A program made the translations under genes and the position numbers. Under the pieces are notes generated by a model. That model saw only the letters and a program-made list of their open reading frames with translations, had not been told where the DNA came from and searched no databases. Below, piece by piece: positions 43,080 to 54,943 of a stretch of DNA of 64,000 bases; positions within the stretch are counted from its first letter, which is position 1; the number at the start of each line of letters is the position of its first letter. The DNA comes from Ceratopteris richardii (Eukaryota; Streptophyta; Polypodiopsida; Polypodiales; Pteridaceae). The stretch spans positions 221,424,496-221,488,495 of the forward strand of contig CM035407.1 of NCBI GenBank assembly GCA_020310875.1, written 5' to 3'.

Positions 43080-43790
43080 ATTCTGTGATGAAAATCGTGA
43101 TTTTGTGAAAATTCAAAATTTTTTTTTGAAAATTACGATTCTCTGTTTCCCGCCTTAAAACCTTTTGAAAAGAACACGATTCTGTGGTCATTCTCAGAAT
43201 CGCGATTCTGTGGTTGCGCTCAAAATCGCGATTCTCACAAATCACGATTTTCAGCCAAAAAAAAAAACACAATTCTGAAAAAAAACACGATTCTGTAGTT
43301 GTGCTCAAAATCGCGATTCTCTAAATTTTTGGGAACCACGATTCTCTGAGACAAAATCGCGATTCTCTATAACACGATTCTCTAAGATACAATTTTCAAA
43401 ACACGATTTTGTGAAAACACGATTTTGTGAAATCACGATTTTGTGAAAACACGATTCTCTGCTCAAAATCGCGATTCTCAAAAGACACGGTTCTCTACTC
43501 AAAATCACGATTCTCAAAAAACACGATTCTCTGCTCAAAATCGTGATTCTCAAAAATACGATTCTCTGCTCAAAATCGCGATTCTCACAAATCACGATTT
43601 TCAGCCAAAAACACGATTTTGTGAAAACACGATTCTCAAGGTACAAAATCACTATTCTCTGATTTCATAGCATCGCGATTCTCTTGAAGTTCACAAAATC
43701 GCGATTCTCTTGAAGTTCACAAAATTGCGATTCTCTTGAAGTTCACAAAATCGCGATTCTCTTGATTTCACCAAAATCGCGATTTTTTCC
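43080..43790 (+). repeat. Element F leader repeat cluster (AAAATCGCGATTCTC units)
   Basis: Dozens of short units on two themes: AAAATCGCGATTCTC (about a dozen, with the 10-bp palindrome AATCGCGATT) and ACACGATTCTCTG. Near the end are three almost perfect copies of a 29-30-bp unit (TCTTGAAGTTCACAAAATCG). It shares the TCGCGATT core with the C and D leaders, but the flanking sequence differs. Confidence 0.85.
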
Positions 43791-44055
43791 AAAAGGTCCT
43801 GTTTGCCTGTTTTGACCCCCAAGAGCTGATTTGACATAACTTTTTCATCCAAAGTCCATTTTTTGAGCTCTATAGCTCGTCGGAAAGCTCGTTTCGAATC
43901 CTACACGGCCTCAACTATTTTTTATAAGAATAACGCGTTGATTTTTAGATAGGATAATTTGAAGTTGGGCTTCAAGAGGGACTAGGAAACCAAGGGGGCT
44001 CCAAAGGATTTTTGAACCATACCAAGGGGAAATTTTGGACTCTTAGCCAAAGCTT
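43791..44055 (+). other. Element F leader, gag-proximal part
   Basis: Non-coding; similar in places to the C and D leaders (GAGCTCTATAGCTCGTCGGAA-like segment, CAAGGGGGCTCCAAAGG). No gene seen. Confidence 0.5.
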
Positions 44056-47000
44056 ATGAACCTGAGATCTGGTAGAAACCTAGGCAAGGATAGAAAAAGC
44101 ATTAGATCTTCTCAGTCCAGTGTCAACCATATAGCTAAGTCTTGGGCACAACAACTAAGTGGTCATCCTTACGGACTAAGTTCAGACACAAGTGACTCAG
44201 AAATGTCTTTTAGCATGGGGAAGCCTGCAGGTGGCTCAGGGACTGCCCATCTACAAACACCAGAAGGTCCCTATAAGACGTAGTTGGAATATATTCGGAC
44301 CAACCGATTAGGTGCTCGCATCTATGAGGATGGCCTGAGGCGATCAGTGGTCCAACTCAAAAATCCAGATCAATGCTTTGGACTTGAACGCCCGGTGGTC
44401 AAGTTCGAAGAGGGTTCATACATTGATAAGGAAGGAACCATGTATGTGGTTACCAACCAACTAGATAGGACCGATGAGTTTGGAAATATCATTCATGAGA
44501 ATGAGATAGGAGACCTAGAACAAGGAAATGTAGGACGAGGATCCCAGACTCCTAGAGGCAAGTCAGTTTTGACCAGAGTGATCACTCCAGACTGGATCCC
44601 TCAAGACAACAAAAGCATAGAACTATTCTTGAATAGAGAAACAGAGGAAGCCTTTTGGAGATTCAAGCCAGATCAACCTAGCCAATTGGGCATAGTCATC
44701 ATCTACGAGTTCAAGGATCCAGAGATACTAGGCAAAGTTGTCTACCTGGATAACACGTTAGAGAAAATTTTCTTGGTAATAGAACATGATAGACATGCAT
44801 ATACTTGGAAGAATGAATTGATTTTCCCTCCACCAAGATCCAATGTTTCCCATGGCCTCCAAGGAGTAGGATCATTCCAAGCTCATGAAGCCCAGAGAGA
44901 AAGAACTAGAGAGAGATCTGAGGTAAGTTTTGCACACATGGTGGGCAGAAATAGAGCAGGATTTGAAAATGAAAGACCTGAAAGAGAGAGACATCAAGCA
45001 CATAGGCAACAAAGAGATGAACATGATTTTCCATTGCCTAGATCCCGAGAGCACACAAGAACCCTTAGACCCACTCAAGTGATCAAGGCAGTGAAGAATT
45101 ATTTTGACGGGTCAAGAGATCCTTATGATCATGTGGCTGAGTTCAAACAAGTGTTAAGAGTTGAACAGGTTGAGGATTTATTCACCCAATACGAGGCATT
45201 TGGTTTGACTCTTAAGGGCACTGCCTTGGCTTGGTTTCAACCATTGAGTAGTCGCAACTATCGCGATAAAGGTCAGCTGCTAGACGAATTCATTGTAGAA
45301 TTTTCCAAGAGTGGTATCAGGCATAACACATCATCCCTGATCCACAGCTTCAAGCAGACACCCCAAGAAACAATGCGACTAGCAGGTAGAAGATTCAGAC
45401 AGTATTTAGAGAGATGCCCTGCTCTCGAGTTACCCACACCAGCCAAACAAGTGGCTTTGTTCTTAGATGGCTTACTAAGCACAAAGTTGAGATCATATGT
45501 GTACTTGAAAGAGCCCAGATCCATAGAAGAGTGTGTGCGGACGTGCATTGACATAGAAGATAACTTGGGTGAGGAGTTAGGATTGTCCAAACTCTATAAG
45601 GATTCTGATAGTTCTACTAGTCATACTTCAAAAATCTCCACGAAAATAGATGAGATAGCTGAGCAAGTTGCCAAGAAGCTAGGAGTTCAAAATAGACAAA
45701 TACCAAGAGTCACCTCATTGAATCGATGTTATACCTGCGGAGGGGACCACATGGCTAACGTATGCCCAATGCAAAACCAAAACATTAGAGAAAGGAATGC
45801 TCCATATTGCACTATTGAGAGAAAATACACAAACCACACAGCTCAAGATTGTCCCTACAATAGGCAGGCTGTTAGACAAACTTATCAGCAACCTTTCCAA
45901 CAAGGTAGATATCAGAACCAATACCAACAGCCATATTATTGACCACAACAGCAATATCAGGCATAATAGAGGCCACAACCAGTCTTGGGAAACCAACCAC
46001 CAACTCCTGCCAACGTGATTCCAGTCAAGTATGCCATGGGAGAGGAAAATCCAAATAGAGCATTGGTCCCACTAACCCCATTGATACCAGATAATGACTC
46101 TCATGCTCATAGTCCAGACTACTCCCATGAAGGTAGTCCACATGCTTATTACACAGAGTCACCTGAACATAGTGAGATTTACCCATATCAATATGAGGCA
46201 CCACCTATGGAACAAAATTGGGAGCCTGAATACTCCAATATCATGTACACCAATGCTAACCCTAGGCCCCAATTGAGACAAGGGAGACCACAAGCCCCTA
46301 GAGGATCTTGTTTCAGATGTCAAGGTGACCATTTCATTCGTGACTGTCCCCACCCACCATCTCCGAGTCAAGGTCAGGTTATCACAATACAAGCTTTTTG
46401 TCCTGAATGTGGAAAAGACCATCTTCCTAGAGATTGTCCAAGAAACCCCTCTAGTGCACCCAAGATTACACCCATTAATGTGGTAGGCTTAGTGGCGGAT
46501 TCAAGTTCAAGTAGCAGTAATGAGGCACCTCTACAGGCAGTTACTAGGGCACAAGCATTAAAACAGGATAAACCAGCAGAACAATCGGAGTCAAGTGAAT
46601 CAGGAGAGCCTAGTAAGAGGAAAACAAGAACATGGAAAGATACCAGAGAAAAGGCCAATCGCAAGTGGAATAAAAAGTTATCGGAACTAGAAGAAAGCTT
46701 AAAAGAAGCGAAAACAAAAATAGAAGACATTGCATCTCAAAGCCCCTTGCATGCCGAAACTCCATCCACTCCACCTCATCCCACCCCACCACCCATTGTA
46801 AATAGGCCGCAACCAGGGTCTGTTCTTGCAGATCCAACCTTAGAAGGCTTGGACATGATGTTCAAGGCCTACCAGGCTCGTCTTCAAGAAGGGCCAACAG
46901 CTGCAAACCTAGACAAGAGTTACCCTAGAGCATGTTTAGAGATTAAACGGATGAAAATGTGCATGAAAATGGTAGAACAAGCTCAAGCTATACTTGAGAC

Positions 47001-47436
47001 TAGTCAAAAGTTCAATCAAACAAACTCTGTCAAACCAGATTTGCATTTCCAAGGGTTACTAGAAAGATTAGAGCAGTTGGTAAACAAACCACAAGTTTCT
47101 TTACCTCCACAGGCTCAACTAGTTATTGAGAGAGGAAGCTCACCACCAATGGGAGCTTATGTTCCTAATTCCACGGATGCTGGAATGCCTTCTTCAATTC
47201 AACAGTACTCTCAAGAGTTCTTGCGGGAAATACAAGAAGAGAAATGGGCCAAGGAGAAGGGTAACTCCCCTCCTATTCCTGAGATTGATGAGCTTCATGA
47301 TCAATTTCCCCAAGACATTCCATCTATTTACGGAGATGAAGTAGAACAACAAGAAGACGAAAGATTAGATTTTGAATCTAATACCCTAGAAGAACTGCCT
47401 CAATTTCCAGGCCCATGGGAATCTGAATCTCTCTAG
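44056..47436 (+). pseudogene. Element F Gag, one frame with several stops
   Basis: ATG at 44056 (MNLRSGRNLGKD). In-frame stops: TAG 44281 (aligns with a Gln of C), TGA 45940 (aligns with Arg), TAA-TAG 45964-45969 (aligns with Gln-Gln), TAG 47434. Gag core at about 45110-45570 (VAEFKQVLRVEQVEDLFTQY, RRFRQYLERCP). Zinc knuckles CYTCGGDHMANVC (about 45727), CFRCQGDHFIRDC (about 46309) and CPECGKDHLPRDC (about 46399). A Lys/Glu helix, a Pro-rich region and the AYVPNST segment continue toward pol without the TAG seen in C. Confidence 0.88.
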
Positions 47437-47475
47437 ATTAGAGCTCCCACAATACTAGTAAGAAATGAAGACTCA

Positions 47476-48083
47476 GTGGTTCCAAGGAACACGGATGTCG
47501 TGAAGAACACTAAGGTTCAGTGTCATCTCACTGTAGAAGAGCTGCTCAAAGCAAAACCTGAGCTATGGAATCATGTGAAGGATGAGCCAATAAGCCAAAA
47601 ACAAGCTTATTGGCTCATTCCAATAAGCCAAAAACAGGCTCTAAGCAAAAAGTTCCAAAGATACCTCTAGACAAAATAGGGGACATGTGTGAGGGTGAAG
47701 AAGGTAATACTTATCTTCCAATCACCTACCAAGGTTACACAACCAAAGCAATCATAGATTCAGGTGCTGGTGTTGCCATTGCAACCACCTCCTTGTGGAA
47801 GCAATGGGGCAAACCCACATTAAGACCAACTAGAATGAAGCTCCAAATGGCCGACGGTCATTTTGAAAGACCTCTAGGATTGCTCGAAGGGATAACTCTA
47901 ACCACTTGTGGTGTGGAGTTTGAACATACATTTGCTATATGTGACTTTGAGAAAATTAACGTCTATGAGATGATCCTAGGAAGACCCTTCCTACGACAAT
48001 TGCAAATAGTACAGGATTGGGGAACCAACTCCTTGTACTTACAACACTTAGGGGTCACCACCAAGGTCAATTTGAAGGATTAA
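47476..48083 (+). pseudogene. Element F first aspartic protease (PR1), frameshifted by a hairpin insertion
   Basis: The gag frame continues (VPRNTDVVKNTKVQ) to about 47580, then a hairpin and short duplication (47582-47638) shift the reading by one frame. PR1 follows with IIDSGAGVAIATTS (DSGA 47756-47767) and MILGRPFLRQLQ. TAA at 48081-48083 ends it; the next codons (SFRDVPLLQWNPIHKA) continue in the same frame. Confidence 0.88.
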
Positions 48084-50717
48084 TCCTTCAGAGATGTACC
48101 ACTCCTACAGTGGAATCCTATCCACAAAGCGAAAGAAGATTCCATCTCTGCGCATTCTGAAAGTTCACCTGATCCATCATGGCTGCATGAAGATACTCAT
48201 TTGTGGATGTGCAAGGTCGCAGAGGAAGAGGAAAAACGCTTGAAGGCGAGAGAAGAAGGAACTTCACCAGGAGATAGACCAGTTAGAGACCCAGCCTACA
48301 CACCGATGATCTTTCCAGACGAGGAATTTGAGCCTCATGGCTGGCCAGAAATCTTAGCCACCATGGACATTGATGTCAATGAAGAACAATGGACACCTCA
48401 TTGTGATGAGGAGGGTTATGACATTTCAGTGTTCATGTGTCAGCCCTTGCTAGAAGAATGTGACCCTAGTGATGTCATAGAAGAAGAAGAGAATGACGAT
48501 GATCTAGAGTCCATTATGATGGATAGTTGCTTTAACTCAGAGAAGCACTATTTAGAAGATGTAGGCGTGTTTAACTAGAAAGAAGAAGAACCTCTCACAA
48601 GCATTAAAATGATAAATTCAAAGGATGGAAGTGAGAGCAGTCAAAAGAAAAAGAAAAGAAAAGCAGTGAAACAAGAGGAGGAGGAATCATTGTTTGAAGT
48701 ACCAGAAAACTTCAAGAAATATGAAGTTGACGACCGCAAAATTTTGGTACGAATGCCTAAGAGAGAGGCCATCATAGGAGAATCATATGATAATAAAGAA
48801 AAGACCAAGAAAATTGTAGTGACCATTGAAGAGAACGAAGAGAGATGCACATATATAGGAGATGACCTAAGTGCAAGAGAAGAAATGGAGCTTGTAGCTC
48901 TATTAAGGGAATATAGGGATGTGTTTGCATGGCACTATAAAGACTTGAAAGGGGTAGATCCAAGAATTTGCTCTCATACTATCCCCATGACTGCTGATGC
49001 AAAGCCCACCAAACAGAAGCCCTACACATATAATGATACATATGCAGCCAAAATAAAAGAAGAAATTGATAGGCTGATTGAAGCTGGATTCATCTATGAG
49101 ATTGAGCATACTGAATGGGTGTCCCCCATCGTAATGGTTCCCAAGAAGAACGGGAAGTTGCGAGTGTGTATTAACCTTAAAAAAGTTAATGCTGCTACGA
49201 TCAGAGATAGTTATCCGCTTCCAATCATGGAACACCTATTGGAGCGGGTTGCAGGCAAGGAAGTTTATAGCTTCCTTGATGGATTTTCAGGTTACAATCA
49301 AGTAGCCATTGCCCCAGAAGATCAACACAAAACGGACTTTGCCACAGAGTGGGGAATCTTTGGATTTCGTGTGATGCCATTTGGGCTCACCAATGCACCT
49401 GCAACATTCCAAAGGCTCATGTGTCATGTCTTCAAAGAGTTCTTGCAAAAGAGCTTAGAAGTGTATGTGGACGATTTATGTGCTCATTCCCAAGAAAGAA
49501 GATACCACATCCCTGAGCTTAGACAGATCTTCAACAAGTGTAGAGAATATCGAGTGTGTCTGAACCCAGAAAAGTGTGTGTTCATGGTGCGTCAAGGTAA
49601 AATCTTAGGTCATATTGTTTCTAAGAATGGAATCTCAACAGATGAAGATAAGGTACGAGCCATAGCGGAGCTGCCAAGGCCGAGGAATGTCAAAGAGGTA
49701 CAAGCCTTTATGGGCCATTGTGGATATTACCGTAGGTTTATCCACATGTACGCGATCATAGCTAGACCCCTTTATGCCTTGTTTTCTAATTTTGAGTGGA
49801 ACGATAAATGCGAGAATTCTTTCAATGAACTGAAGAAACGTTTGTGCACAGCACCAATACTGACCACTCCTGATTGGAATAAGCCATTCTATGTCCATGT
49901 GGATGCATCCAATCATGCCATAGGATGTGTGCTAGCACAACCCACAGGTGAAGGGAATTTAGATTTGCCCATAGCATATGCTAGTAGACAACTAAACCAA
50001 GCCGAAAGAAATTATACCACAACCGAGCGAGAAGGGTTAGGCATGGTATATGCTGTGAAGAAGTTTAGACACTATTTATTGGCCAACAAGTTCAAGTTTT
50101 TCACTGATCATCAAGCTTTGTTATATTTGGTCAATAAACCCTGCAATACGGGACACTTAGTAAGATGGTTCCTCTTACTAATGGAGTATGACTTTGAAGT
50201 TGTTGTCAGGAAAGGTAAAACCCACCTTCGGGCAGACCACCTTTCTCGCATCACTTCAGGAGAGTCACCACAAGGAGTGTCCGATGAATTACCCGATGCT
50301 TATCTGTTCAATTCAGAAGTTTTTCCTAAATGGGCAAATAAGTTGGTACCAGTCCTAACCTTCGGCCCTGCAAATAAGAATGTGAAAACATCACAAGAAG
50401 AAATTGTAAAATCACAAAAATATCACATATTAGCAGGAAGCATGTACAAAAAAGATACTGAGCGTGTATTAGCTTGTTGTGTTGAGGACGATGAACATAG
50501 TAGTTGGTTGCAACAAGCCCATGAAGGAATGCTAGGAAATCACTACTCTAAACAATGCACATTGCAGAATTTGAAACGTTTAGGAGTGTATTGGCCTAGC
50601 ATGGACAAAGATATATATGAGTGGATCAAGAATTGTCCAATGTGTAGAGAGAGACCACCAGTGGATCATGCGACCCTTTATCAAGTAGAGGACGTGCATT
50701 CTCGAAATGGGGTATAG
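48084..50717 (+). pseudogene. Element F linker, RT, RNase H and first H2C2 domain
   Basis: Same frame as PR1, with TAG 48576 in the acidic linker. From 48609 it is open: linker (SLFEVPENFKKYEVDD), RT (SPIVMVPKKNGKLRVC; YVDD at 49464-49475), RNase H (VHVDASNHAIGCV near 49891; FFTDHQALLYLV), chromatin-like connection region, and the first H2C2 domain (AHEGMLGNHYSKQ to CPMCRERPP). After TLYQV the frame runs into a deletion breakpoint near 50688 and stops at 50715-50717. All RT catalytic residues are kept. Confidence 0.9.
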
Positions 50718-52975
50718 ACTTTGTAGGTCCTATTAACCCCCCAGCTAGAAACTCCCATGCAGAGTATATTATTGTAGCCACAGATTACCTTACCAAGTGG
50801 GTAGAAGTGAAAGCCACAACAAAGAATGATGCTCAGACTACGGCTAAGTTCTTATTCGAGAATGTGTTCACGAGATATGGACTACCAATAGAGTTGGTGA
50901 GCGATAGAGGCACACACTTCTTGAATGAAGTCATTGAAAATCTTCTCCAAGAATTCTTGGTGATACATAAGAAGTTTGCCCCCTATCACCCACAAGCTAA
51001 TGGACAAGCCGAGAGCACCAATAAGATCCTCTGTAACTTATTGACAAAACTAGTAAATAATAAACGCTCTGATTGGGACAAACAACTTCATCATGCTGTT
51101 TGGGCTTATCGAGTTGCCTACAAAACGGTACTCAACGCCACCCCATTTCAGATGGTCTTCGGACAGAATGTTGTGCTACCATTGGATTTCCTAATCCCAG
51201 CTTTAAAGGTAGCACAAGAGCATGAGTGGAATGGACATGAGTTGTCCTCTAGGATCTTTGATCTAGAACGCTTAGGTGAGACGAGGCTACGAGCGGCGGC
51301 AGGCATCTATGCTGCAAAGAAAAGACAAAAGGCATACATTGATGCACACATCAAAGATAAAGGATTGAAAGAGGGAGATCTAGTGTTGGTTTACACACTA
51401 AAACAACATGCCCATAAGTTGGAAAAACGAGGATATGGACCCATGATCATTAACAGAATTTCCACTAGCGATGCAGGTCAATTGGCTACTTTAGAAGGTG
51501 ATATCTTGCCCAACTATATTAGTGGATGTAGAGTCAAGTTATACCAAGAACCTCTTACAGAGGATATGCTTGCGAGACTCAACACTGCTAAGAAGCGAAA
51601 AGAGGAGGAGTTAAGGGTGAGAAAAGAAGCACAAGCAGAGGCTAGAGAGTGCATAAGGCAAAATAAGTTAAGGCGACTAGGCCTAGATGTCAACTCAAAA
51701 GCCCCAAAATATCACATGGATATGTGCCAAAAGTCAAGCATAGCGACTTCTCAAGTCATTGACCGAAGACCCTTTGTGACCATAGAGATAGGACAAGGGA
51801 AGGGTGCAAGGACTATGAAAGCATTGATTGACTCAGGTGCAGCAAGTAGTGCAGTTAGACTTTCCTGCTGCCAAGACTTGCAGTTGAACATCAATCCCAT
51901 AGAAGCTTATCTCATAGGATTGGGAGGTGTGGAAACCCCTTGTTTGGGCGAGGTGGAACTTCCCATCTACCTTCAAGATGTTCCAATGAAAGTCAAAGCA
52001 CTAGTGTGTCAAGATGAGAACCTTACAGAACCACTTGTCTTGGGTCAAGATTGGATCTACGACCATGCAGTTAACTTAAACCTAAGAAGTCAAATTCTTC
52101 AAGTTTGGGTACATGAACAATGCATTACATTAGAATTAGAGAACTGCATGCTCCTAGATCATGGCACCACACACTCTCTTAGTTCTTCCAAGACTACTCA
52201 TATGGAAGAAGATGTTGTATGTGTCAAAAGCTCTATGATGCAGAAGGAGTCAATCGTGGAAGACCAGGTTCGAAGGCGGGTGGATCTTTCTTCTTCTCCA
52301 AAGAATCAAGTAGCCACATTAGTGAGTCCACCACACAAGCAAACACAACCGTTCACGACAACTGCTACATCAAGTAGAAAGACACCATTCGATAAGAAAG
52401 CAGTTCCGAGCATGAAGCAGATCTGGGTACGCAAAGGAGAGCAACCACCAGCCTTGCCCCCACAAATCCCACCCAGGCAAGCCAACCAGGTCAGAAGACG
52501 AAGGAAGCAGCTGGGACAAGCTCAATCACAAGGTATCCAACAAGTTTGGGTGCCTAAGAAATTAGCTGCAGCTCAACAAGGGCGATTACAGATTTGGGTA
52601 CCTAAGAAGCTCTTACATCCACAACAACCTATGTTCTCCCACATGCGAAAGTTCTCAACCAAGAAGCCAAAAAGAGAAAAGGGTAAGAACCATGTACAGA
52701 GACCAAAGGAAGATCAAATCAGCTCTTCTACATTAATAGGAAGACATGCAAAAAGGATATGGATTTGGAAGCCAAAAGTACAAGTAGCCTCCACCGAACC
52801 AAAGTGCCAACCACACTGGATACCACAGTTCAGAAAGCATCCAAAGAGGAAGAAGCCTGAAGTGACCTCTACCGTGCCAAATGATGTTCTAAAATGGACT
52901 CCAATAAGGAGGATTACATCAGTTCGAGACTCAATGGATACCTCCACCAAGGTCGGCATCAACCTCCGCAAATAA
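50690..52975 (+). CDS. Element F integrase, second protease-like domain (PR2) and basic tail
   Basis: Frame +2 relative to the upstream pol because of the deletion near 50688; compared with C about 130 codons including the second H2C2 domain are gone. The integrase core is intact from GRAFSKWGIDFVGP through VSDRGTHF to ANGQAEST (DDE residues), then the C-terminal region (KRGYGPMIINRI), a Lys/Arg/Glu helix, and PR2 (ALIDSGAASSAV, DSGA 51830-51841; LVLGQDWI). After that, without a stop, comes the basic tail with QIWVRKGE, QVWVPKK, QIWVPKK, RIWIWKPK and LKWTPIR. This shows that PR2 and the Trp-Pro-Lys tail belong to the same polyprotein as integrase. Confidence 0.9.
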   Translation, partial: GRAFSKWGIDFVGPINPPARNSHAEYIIVATDYLTKWVEVKATTKNDAQTTAKFLFENVFTRYGLPIELVSDRGTHFLNEVIENLLQEFLVIHKKFAPYHPQANGQAESTNKILCNLLTKLVNNKRSDWDKQLHHAVWAYRVAYKTVLNATPFQMVFGQNVVLPLDFLIPALKVAQEHEWNGHELSSRIFDLERLGETRLRAAAGIYAAKKRQKAYIDAHIKDKGLKEGDLVLVYTLKQHAHKLEKRGYGPMIINRISTSDAGQLATLEGDILPNYISGCRVKLYQEPLTEDMLARLNTAKKRKEEELRVRKEAQAEARECIRQNKLRRLGLDVNSKAPKYHMDMCQKSSIATSQVIDRRPFVTIEIGQGKGARTMKALIDSGAASSAVRLSCCQDLQLNINPIEAYLIGLGGVETPCLGEVELPIYLQDVPMKVKALVCQDENLTEPLVLGQDWIYDHAVNLNLRSQILQVWVHEQCITLELENCMLLDHGTTHSLSSSKTTHMEEDVVCVKSSMMQKESIVEDQVRRRVDLSSSPKNQVATLVSPPHKQTQPFTTTATSSRKTPFDKKAVPSMKQIWVRKGEQPPALPPQIPPRQANQVRRRRKQLGQAQSQGIQQVWVPKKLAAAQQGRLQIWVPKKLLHPQQPMFSHMRKFSTKKPKREKGKNHVQRPKEDQISSSTLIGRHAKRIWIWKPKVQVASTEPKCQPHWIPQFRKHPKRKKPEVTSTVPNDVLKWTPIRRITSVRDSMDTSTKVGINLRK
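51754..52130 (+). other. Second retropepsin-like domain (PR2) of element F
   Basis: DRRPFVTIEIGQGK begins the domain; DSGA at 51830-51841; GLGGVETPCLGEVELPI and LVLGQDWIYD follow. Closely similar to C; the D copy at 1-250 is much more diverged. Confidence 0.8.
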
Positions 52976-54072
52976 AATCGAAAGCCTCGACGAGCGACAA
53001 CCATGTGCTCCTTGCACAACCCTATCTTTTGCACCATTCAAGTCATGCATTTCCAAAGTATGCATTAATATAGGGCCACATTACGCGGTCGTGCATAGAC
53101 ACACTTGAGAATCCCAAGCACAAGAGCACAGTGACATATGTCAAATATTTCTATTGATACTAACTTTTGTGTTCTTGTTTTGTGATATTTTTTCCAAAAA
53201 AAAAAAGGAAGAAGAGAGAGAGGAAGCACTTGTTCCCCGGTTTGGCTCATGAAACATGAATGAGTCATGCTTAGTTGAAGGTGGAACTGTTGATTACTGA
53301 GCATTTATCAGTTTGGATAGAAGTGGGTCTCGGCTAGCAGATGATATAGTTGTTGTCTTATCTGGTAGATGTTAAGAACTTGGCATAAACATGGCATCCA
53401 CAACTATGGTTTCCTCTTACTATGGTAGGAGTGAAGAGCTTGAAGGTCCGCAACTTGAGTGATGCATAAATATTGCATGTACGAGAGCATCCAGGGAGAT
53501 ATCTGCACGGGGTAGTTCTGGTACCCTGCAAATCTTTGTATGTATACTGGATGAGAAGACCCCTGCTTATGGTGAGCTAGAGAGAATATGTGAAACTAAG
53601 CTTGGTGTAGTTATCGAATGTTTTTGGTCGAGGAATATAAAGAAATTCAATTCTCTGTATTTGGCAAATGATGCTTTGAAAAGAGGAGACAAGATCAGCC
53701 ATTCAAAAGATCTCATTAGTGGACCATCAAGACGGACATTCATCAACAATGCTCCATCCCAAAGGCCTAGTGTACAACACGAAGAGATGAACATCGATCG
53801 ACCTTCTTCATGGTAAGAATCTTTACTTTGGAAACATCCTAACCATGATAGCTTAGGAAACCTCTTCGTTGGCATACCCTTGAGCACTTAGCTCAAGACC
53901 CCAATTTTTTACACCATATTTCTTCCAATGCATTTTCCAAGTAAGCATGCATAGGGCTACATTACAAGGCCGTGCACAAGGCACACATTTTCCTTAACCC
54001 ATGCACGAACACACTTACCCATCATCCATTATGGGTTATGAGTACTTGGCATGACTACTATGAACATCATCT
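52976..54072 (+). other. Element F region after pol, extra ORF missing
   Basis: Where C has its extra ORF, F has no long frame. An imperfect direct repeat of about 100 bp (53033-53130 and 53913-54015; shared TATGCATTAATATAGGGCC-like and CGTGCA elements) brackets the region. Otherwise nothing is recognised. Confidence 0.5.
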
Positions 54073-54405
54073 TTGGAAGATCTGAGGTCATCAACGAAGA
54101 CTCACAACGACACAGTCATGCGGGAATCCAAGGAAGAAGCACATACCAAGAGACTACAACGTGCAAAGACTCGCAGTGATAGATGCAGAACCAGACAACC
54201 AACCTTGCCACATCTAGAAGTCAGAAGACTTTTGTTCATACAGAAGGGACACTTCCTCTCAAGGCACTACTTGGAACAACCACTACAACAAGGGTCTGTC
54301 AGGGACGACAGACTCGAGAGGGGGGGGAGTATTGAAGCTGAAGGTCAAGGACAAAGCACAGGAGCACATCAAAGAGGTGGACACACAAGAAGAAGGAGCA
54401 ACTAG
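54073..54405 (+). pseudogene. Element F remnant of the extra ORF C-terminus
   Basis: 110 codons. QGSVRDDRLERGGS aligns with QGSVRGDRRESGGG at the end of the C extra ORF, and as in C the frame passes through the polypurine tract and ends inside the 3' LTR in an Arg/Gln/Ser-rich tail. The first two thirds are not clearly similar to C. Confidence 0.55.
54316..54329 (+). promoter_or_regulatory. Polypurine tract of element F
   Basis: GAGAGGGGGGGGAG directly before the 3' LTR. Confidence 0.85.
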
Positions 54406-54938
54406 GGAGCTCCAAGAAGTGTATGTCAAATTTTTAGAAGAATCCCCTACAACAATAGTGATTTTCATCACTAAAAACCATTGTAAATACCATTTTCTAT
54501 TTTTGTAACTCCATTTTATTCAAGCCAAGGAGTCCTTGAGCTTGAGGAGTATTAGAAGTATCATCATACCAATTTTCATCATTTTTAGACTTTGTTTGAG
54601 CCCTCAAATAAGCCCTGGAACCTAATTTTTAATTAGGTCGGACACTAGGTCTGGACAGGGCCAAAACTACTCAAAAAACTATAAAAAGAGCTAGAGAGCT
54701 CATTTTTGAGGTTAGCTTGTTAGAGAATAGATCTTTTGTAAGAGAACTCTTTTGCAATCGAAGATTTCCATTGTTCCTCTCTTTGATCTTATCTTGTGCG
54801 CGTGTGTGTGTATGTGTGTGCATGTTTGTGTGCTTTCACTCACTCACTTGTGCCTTCACTTGTTCGTGGTCTTCATACCGGTCCTCACGTCTCCGCGGAT
54901 TGACAAGTAAAGGAGGTGGTGCTTACGCTTGAGCTACA
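54330..54938 (+). repeat. 3' LTR of element F
   Basis: 609 bp, same length as the 5' LTR. The first base pair is TA instead of TG (TATTGAAGCTG). Ends GAGCTACA, followed by GTTTG. Confidence 0.95.
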
Positions 54939-54943
54939 GTTTG
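54939..54943. repeat. Target-site duplication of element F, right copy (GTTTG)
   Basis: Identical to 42107-42111. Confidence 0.9.

Larger units (their letters stand above)
42112..54938 (+). mobile_element. Element F: 12.8-kb Ty3/gypsy LTR retrotransposon, relative of C and D
   Basis: 609-bp LTRs at 42112-42720 and 54330-54938, 5-bp target duplication GTTTG (42107-42111, 54939-54943). Removing it rejoins the copia G gag frame (KTPKQT then IREFVAK). It has a tRNA-Asp primer site, repeat-rich leader, gag, PR1, RT, RNase H, one H2C2 domain, integrase, PR2 and basic tail, but only the C-terminal remnant of the extra ORF. The LTRs differ at roughly 20 positions by eye, so it is older than C and E. 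Stops, a hairpin-associated frameshift and an internal deletion make it defective. Confidence 0.95.

Noticed and set aside
43080..43790. CRISPR-like array of short repeats with spacers
   Set aside because: Units are degenerate, overlapping and unevenly spaced, in a plant retroelement leader with no cas genes; the same position is repeat-rich in C and D.
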